From: an uncultured archaeon
GTDB taxonomy: Archaea; Nanobdellota; Nanobdellia; Woesearchaeales; ARS49
Direction: 5' to 3'
Assembly (NCBI GenBank): GCA_902385765.1
Contig: CABMGU010000071.1
Coordinates: 1 to 14,341, forward strand
Length of the DNA stretch: 14,341 nucleotides
In this document: piece after piece, positions 11,963 to 14,341 of the stretch
Numbering within the stretch: position 1 is the stretch's first letter
Layout: every line of letters begins with the position of its first letter
The notes under the pieces: generated by a model
What the model was told of the DNA's origin: nothing
The model's input: the letters and a program-made list of their open reading frames with translations, nothing else
Databases searched by the model: none
Program-made: the position numbers and the translations under genes

Positions 11963-13230
11963 AAATCGCTAAATCGTTCAAGCTTGCCTTGAACATATTA
12001 GTGCACAGCAAACTAAGAAGCTGGCTCACCATACTGGGCATAGTCATAGGAGTTGCAGCAATAGTGGCAATAGTCTCAATAGGTGAAGGACTAAAACAAA
12101 ACGTCCAGAGCAGACTCCAGGGAATGGGGGCAGACCAGATAACAATCAGCCCAGGAGGAGGAAGAGCGCAAGGAGGCTTCAGAGGACCCGGCGGACCAGA
12201 GGACGACCACGGCGGCGGCTCAGGCGTAACCTCAGAAGACACAAAAAACCTAACAAAAATAGACCTCCAGGTACTGCGCTCAGTGCCAAACGTTGCAGCA
12301 GTACAGGGAATAATATCGGGAAGAGGAGAAGCATACTATCTTGCACAAACAGCAACACTATCAGTCCAAGGAGTAGACCCAACAGCCTATAACGAAATGA
12401 CAAGCGCAGAACTCGAATCAGGAAGATTCCTCGGACCATCAGACTACAACGCCATAGTCGTAGGATATTCAATAGCTTCAAGAACATTCAAACAGCCATT
12501 GGCACTTAACAGGATAATAACAATAGAAGGAAAACCATTCAAAATAGTAGGAATACTAAAAGAAAGCGGTTCAATGGGCGGAGACGATAACAGGATAATA
12601 ATGCCAATAGATGCAGCAAGAGACACACTTCCAGATATGGACCCTAACAGATTAGATACGATAATCATCAAAGCAGCAACCGCAGACGACGTAGACCAGG
12701 TAACACTTGACGCTGACACAAAACTAATGATGTCAAGACACAAAACAAACAGCACAAAAGACTACTCAATAAGGTCTGCAAAAGAAGCACAAGCAAGAAT
12801 GGCATCCATATCAAGCACGCTAACATTGTTCTTAGGCGCAATTGCGGCAGTATCGCTTCTAGTGGGTGCAATTGGAATAACGAACACGATGTTCACATCA
12901 GTATTAGAGAAAACAAAAGAAATAGGCATAATGAAAGCAATAGGAGCAAAAAACAGGGACATACTAATGATATTCATGCTAAACGCGGCGCTTGTCGGAG
13001 CAGTAGGAGGATTACTCGGCATCGCTCTCGGCACATTAACGTCAAAACTACTGCCACTGATAGGACTAAGACTGATGGGAGGAGGACCAGGAGGAATGAC
13101 AACAGCAGTAACGCCGCAACTTGTGATACTTGCTTTTGCAGTTGCAGTAGGCATAGGAATAATAGCAGGAGCAATACCAGCTTACAGAGCATCCAAGCTC
13201 AAGCCGGTGGACGCGCTAAGGTACGAGTGA
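11959..13230 (+). CDS. MacB-type ABC permease (MacB_PCD plus FtsX domains)
   Basis: 423 residues with the MacB topology: helix 1 at about 22-43 (SKLRSWLTILGIVIGVAAIVAI), a large external domain at about 45-285, then three helices near 288-310, 333-360 and 385-408. The FtsX segment ITNTMFTSVLEKTKEIGIMKAIGAKNRDI follows helix 2 and is the ATPase-coupling loop. The C-terminus PAYRASKLKPVDALRYE is typical. The external domain carries a Gly-rich insertion at about 66-90 (several GGG, PGGPEDD, HGGG) that is not standard and may be a flexible linker. The start is GTG at 11959, overlapping the previous stop as GTGA. No MacA gene or outer-membrane channel is present, as expected for a single-membrane archaeon. 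Confidence 0.92.
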   Translation: MKIAKSFKLALNILVHSKLRSWLTILGIVIGVAAIVAIVSIGEGLKQNVQSRLQGMGADQITISPGGGRAQGGFRGPGGPEDDHGGGSGVTSEDTKNLTKIDLQVLRSVPNVAAVQGIISGRGEAYYLAQTATLSVQGVDPTAYNEMTSAELESGRFLGPSDYNAIVVGYSIASRTFKQPLALNRIITIEGKPFKIVGILKESGSMGGDDNRIIMPIDAARDTLPDMDPNRLDTIIIKAATADDVDQVTLDADTKLMMSRHKTNSTKDYSIRSAKEAQARMASISSTLTLFLGAIAAVSLLVGAIGITNTMFTSVLEKTKEIGIMKAIGAKNRDILMIFMLNAALVGAVGGLLGIALGTLTSKLLPLIGLRLMGGGPGGMTTAVTPQLVILAFAVAVGIGIIAGAIPAYRASKLKPVDALRYE

Positions 13231-13316
13231 ACCTAATAAGTCAAAATTGTTCTCGCAACAAAGGCACATAAAGCATTTTGAAACTGCCGAGCACAACAAT
13301 AGGGTAAAAACAAAAG

Positions 13317-13330
13317 TTTTATCTATAATT
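13317..13330 (+). promoter_or_regulatory. TATA region of the frameshifted gene
   Basis: TTTTATCT at 13317-13324, followed by TATAATT, is about 27 nt upstream of ATG 13348 and supports that ATG as the ancestral leaderless start. Confidence 0.45.
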
Positions 13331-13347
13331 CAATAGCCCGCCTGATA

Positions 13348-13835
13348 ATGACAAGTTTAAAGAAATTTTTGCTGAGATAGCTTTGAATTCTTCTGATGCC
13401 CAAATAAAAGATGAAACAGAAAAGATGGCAATCGAATTCGGGCCTCTTCCTAAGTGGGACGTTGGCCGAATGAAAAAACCAAAAGAAATGGAAGAAGGGA
13501 TATGGGCGAAATATTTGCGTTTTCCAGAAAAATATAGAACACATAAAGGCACCATCATTGAATTAAAAAAACAAGGATTTACCGACATTAAAAAATTACT
13601 GGATGAATGGCAGTATCGGTTTTGTAATACTGCCATATATGGTTATAGTGGTGCTACTGGCTGTTTAGATGATTGCAGATACACAGAATTGTTAAAAACT
13701 TCTTTAAAGCAGTATAGCAAAGATATTGGTGACGAAGAGGAAATCATACTTTTAATATTGGCTGCGAGCGCCAGATATTGGCGAGGAATGCAAGAAAGAA
13801 TTGAACAGCGACAGCCAGGAGAAGCATTATTCTAA
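13348..13835 (+). pseudogene. unrecognised alpha-helical protein, probably frameshifted near its start
   Basis: The long frame (about 150 residues from TTG 13383 to 13835) extends upstream as KFKEIFAEIALNSSDAQ to a stop at 13326, without any ATG, GTG or TTG before 13383. ATG 13348 has a TATA region at the right distance but lies in another frame (MTSLKKFLLR then stop). One extra T in the five-T run at 13366-13370 would join them to read MTSLKKFFAEIALNSSDAQIKDE. The body is helical and charged with WDVGRMKKPKEMEEG, four Cys (two in TGCLDDC) and an ending RYWRGMQERIEQRQPGEALF. I know no family for it. Codon use differs from the MacB-type operon, suggesting separate origin. It could be a real lesion, a sequencing error in the T-run, or a TTG-started shorter protein. 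Confidence 0.55.
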
Positions 13836-13976
13836 GTTTTGTTAGTGTTTTTTTAATCATCGTCGATGCAAAATTATTTTTACGGTTGGAGAAAGAAACC
13901 TTTCGGTTTTTGACTAATAAACCTGAAAGGATTCTAAAGTGAGCCGTAAACTTTTCAACTTTCTCGTCGATAAACC

Positions 13977-13986
13977 TATTAATAAG
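13977..13986 (+). promoter_or_regulatory. TATA box of tRNA-like RNA copy 2
   Basis: TATTAATAAG in the same position relative to the RNA domain as in copy 1. The sequence between TATA and RNA start differs at only a few bases (AAGTATAAC versus AAGCCTAAC, and TG versus CA just before the RNA). Confidence 0.6.
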
Positions 13987-14005
13987 TATAACATAATAGA
14001 AAATG

Positions 14006-14196
14006 GCCGACAAATGTCGGAAATCTACGATTTCCGAACACGCTCGGAAATGTAAAACATTTCCGACGAGTCGGCAAACGCCGGCGTTGGCCAATCTGGT
14101 AGGCCGGCGGTCCGATACACTGCTGTCCGTAAGGACATCCGGGTTCAAAAACCTTTCGGTGTACGAACCGTGGGATTGAATATCCCGGCGCCGGCG
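14006..14196 (+). ncRNA. tRNA-like structured RNA, copy 2 (GAT loop)
   Basis: The 5' junction domain is identical to copy 1. The tRNA-like part keeps every stem while changing its bases: acceptor GCCGGCG/CGCCGGC (14080-14086/14189-14195), D-stem GGCC/GGCC, anticodon-like stem GCGGT/ACTGC with one G-U pair and loop CCGATAC (14112-14118), variable arm TGTCC/GGACA with GTAA loop (14124-14137), and T-stem CCGGG/CCCGG (14139-14143/14184-14188). The extended T-arm has TTCAA/TTGAA (14144-14148/14176-14180) and an inner CGGT/ACCG hairpin. The 3' end reads G then CCC, then TTTT at 14200-14203, which could terminate transcription. C at position 33 and the missing T-loop argue against a translating tRNA. 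GAT would be an Ile anticodon, which never goes with a long variable arm in standard tRNAs. Confidence 0.65.
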
Positions 14197-14209
14197 CCCT
14201 TTTACAACA

Positions 14210-14341
14210 TCAAATAAAACTCTTTATCAGCCCTTTAATCGAGACAACCTTCACAAGACGATGCTTCTTCTGAGGCAAAGTATCTGTAACAAAGATTTTC
14301 CTGATAGGAGCTTTTGACAGCTTGTTTAACGCGTTATCCGC
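14210..14341 (-). CDS. prs: ribose-phosphate pyrophosphokinase, C-terminal part (partial)
   Basis: The minus strand is open from the window edge to a TGA at 14212-14210, encoding 43 residues: ADNALNKLSKAPIRKIFVTDTLP, then VKVVSIKGLIKSFI. This matches the end of PRPP synthetase, where a VTDT(I/L)P strand-turn precedes the final V-x-SVAPLIAEAI-like helix. The enzyme makes PRPP from ribose-5-phosphate and ATP for nucleotide and cofactor synthesis. The ATP site and PRPP loop lie outside the window, so the assignment rests on the C-terminal signature. The gene is convergent with tRNA-like RNA copy 2 and ends 14 nt beyond that RNA's acceptor stem. Confidence 0.75.
   Translation of the reverse strand, partial: ADNALNKLSKAPIRKIFVTDTLPQKKHRLVKVVSIKGLIKSFI

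Larger units (their letters stand above)
13853..14211 (+). repeat. dispersed repeat unit, copy 2 (promoter plus tRNA-like RNA)
   Basis: Matches 6581-6934. The distance from TCGTCGATGCA (13860) to the identical RNA domain (14006) is 146 bp, exactly as in copy 1 (6587 to 6733), even though the 20-bp block 13934-13953 does not match its equivalent at 6661-6680. The unit ends in a shared ACATC tail that overlaps the stop codon of the convergent PRPP synthetase gene by two bases. It starts shortly after the unrecognised gene's stop. Confidence 0.85.

Overview
The window reads as archaeal DNA, most likely from a small-genome DPANN-type lineage (Woesearchaeota/Pacearchaeota-like; this placement is an inference, no marker gene was searched). 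Most genes have a TATA-like element about 25-28 nt upstream of the start codon and no Shine-Dalgarno sequence, as for leaderless archaeal mRNAs. Families typical of archaea are present: an HTH_45-type winged helix, a COG1361 surface protein and a DUF1385 membrane protein. Arginine is mostly AGA and A-ending codons dominate. TGA is an ordinary stop codon in many genes here.

Layout. 1-2465 is a cell-surface carbohydrate/lipid block: a long inverted repeat abutting a broken family-2 glycosyltransferase, then UDP-glucose 4-epimerase (galE) and a PAP2_C (sphingomyelin-synthase-like) membrane protein. 2519-4533 holds an UlaG-like metallo-beta-lactamase-fold protein with an altered metal motif, a branched RNA-like element, a DUF1385 membrane protein and two tiny two-helix membrane proteins. 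On the minus strand, 4534-6480 encodes an M16 peptidase homologue with an altered third zinc ligand and a sugar-nucleotide pyrophosphorylase whose TATA box sits inside a palindrome. 6481-7138 has no convincing protein gene. It contains a repeat unit with a promoter and a tRNA-like structured RNA, followed by mirror-image alternative hairpins. 7139-8471 has a 44-aa protein and an MFS transporter. On the minus strand, 8449-9359 is a 7TM protein plus winged-helix pair. 9535-13230 is a four-gene MacB-type operon (Met-rich lipoprotein, ATPase, COG1361 protein, permease) with every junction overlapping by 4 nt. 13348-13835 is an unrecognised gene broken by a probable single-base slip. 13853-14211 is the second copy of the tRNA-like RNA unit. 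The window ends in the 3' part of a convergent PRPP synthetase gene.

The most interesting content is the pair of about 355-bp units at 6581-6934 and 13853-14211. Each has a TATA box 24-25 nt before an identical 74-nt branched domain, joined to a class II (long variable arm) tRNA-like fold. The tRNA-like parts differ in sequence, but their stems are kept by paired changes. Both carry C at the U33 position, an extended T-arm in place of a normal T-loop, and no encoded CCA. This looks like an undescribed tRNA-derived structured RNA family, though only two copies are visible here.

Functional links that can be inferred: galE, the glycosyltransferase remnant, PAP2_C and the nucleotidyltransferase all concern sugar-nucleotide or surface-polymer metabolism. 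The 7TM/winged-helix pair diverges from the MacB-type operon, whose promoter overlaps a 22-bp palindrome, so that pair is a candidate local regulator of the exporter.
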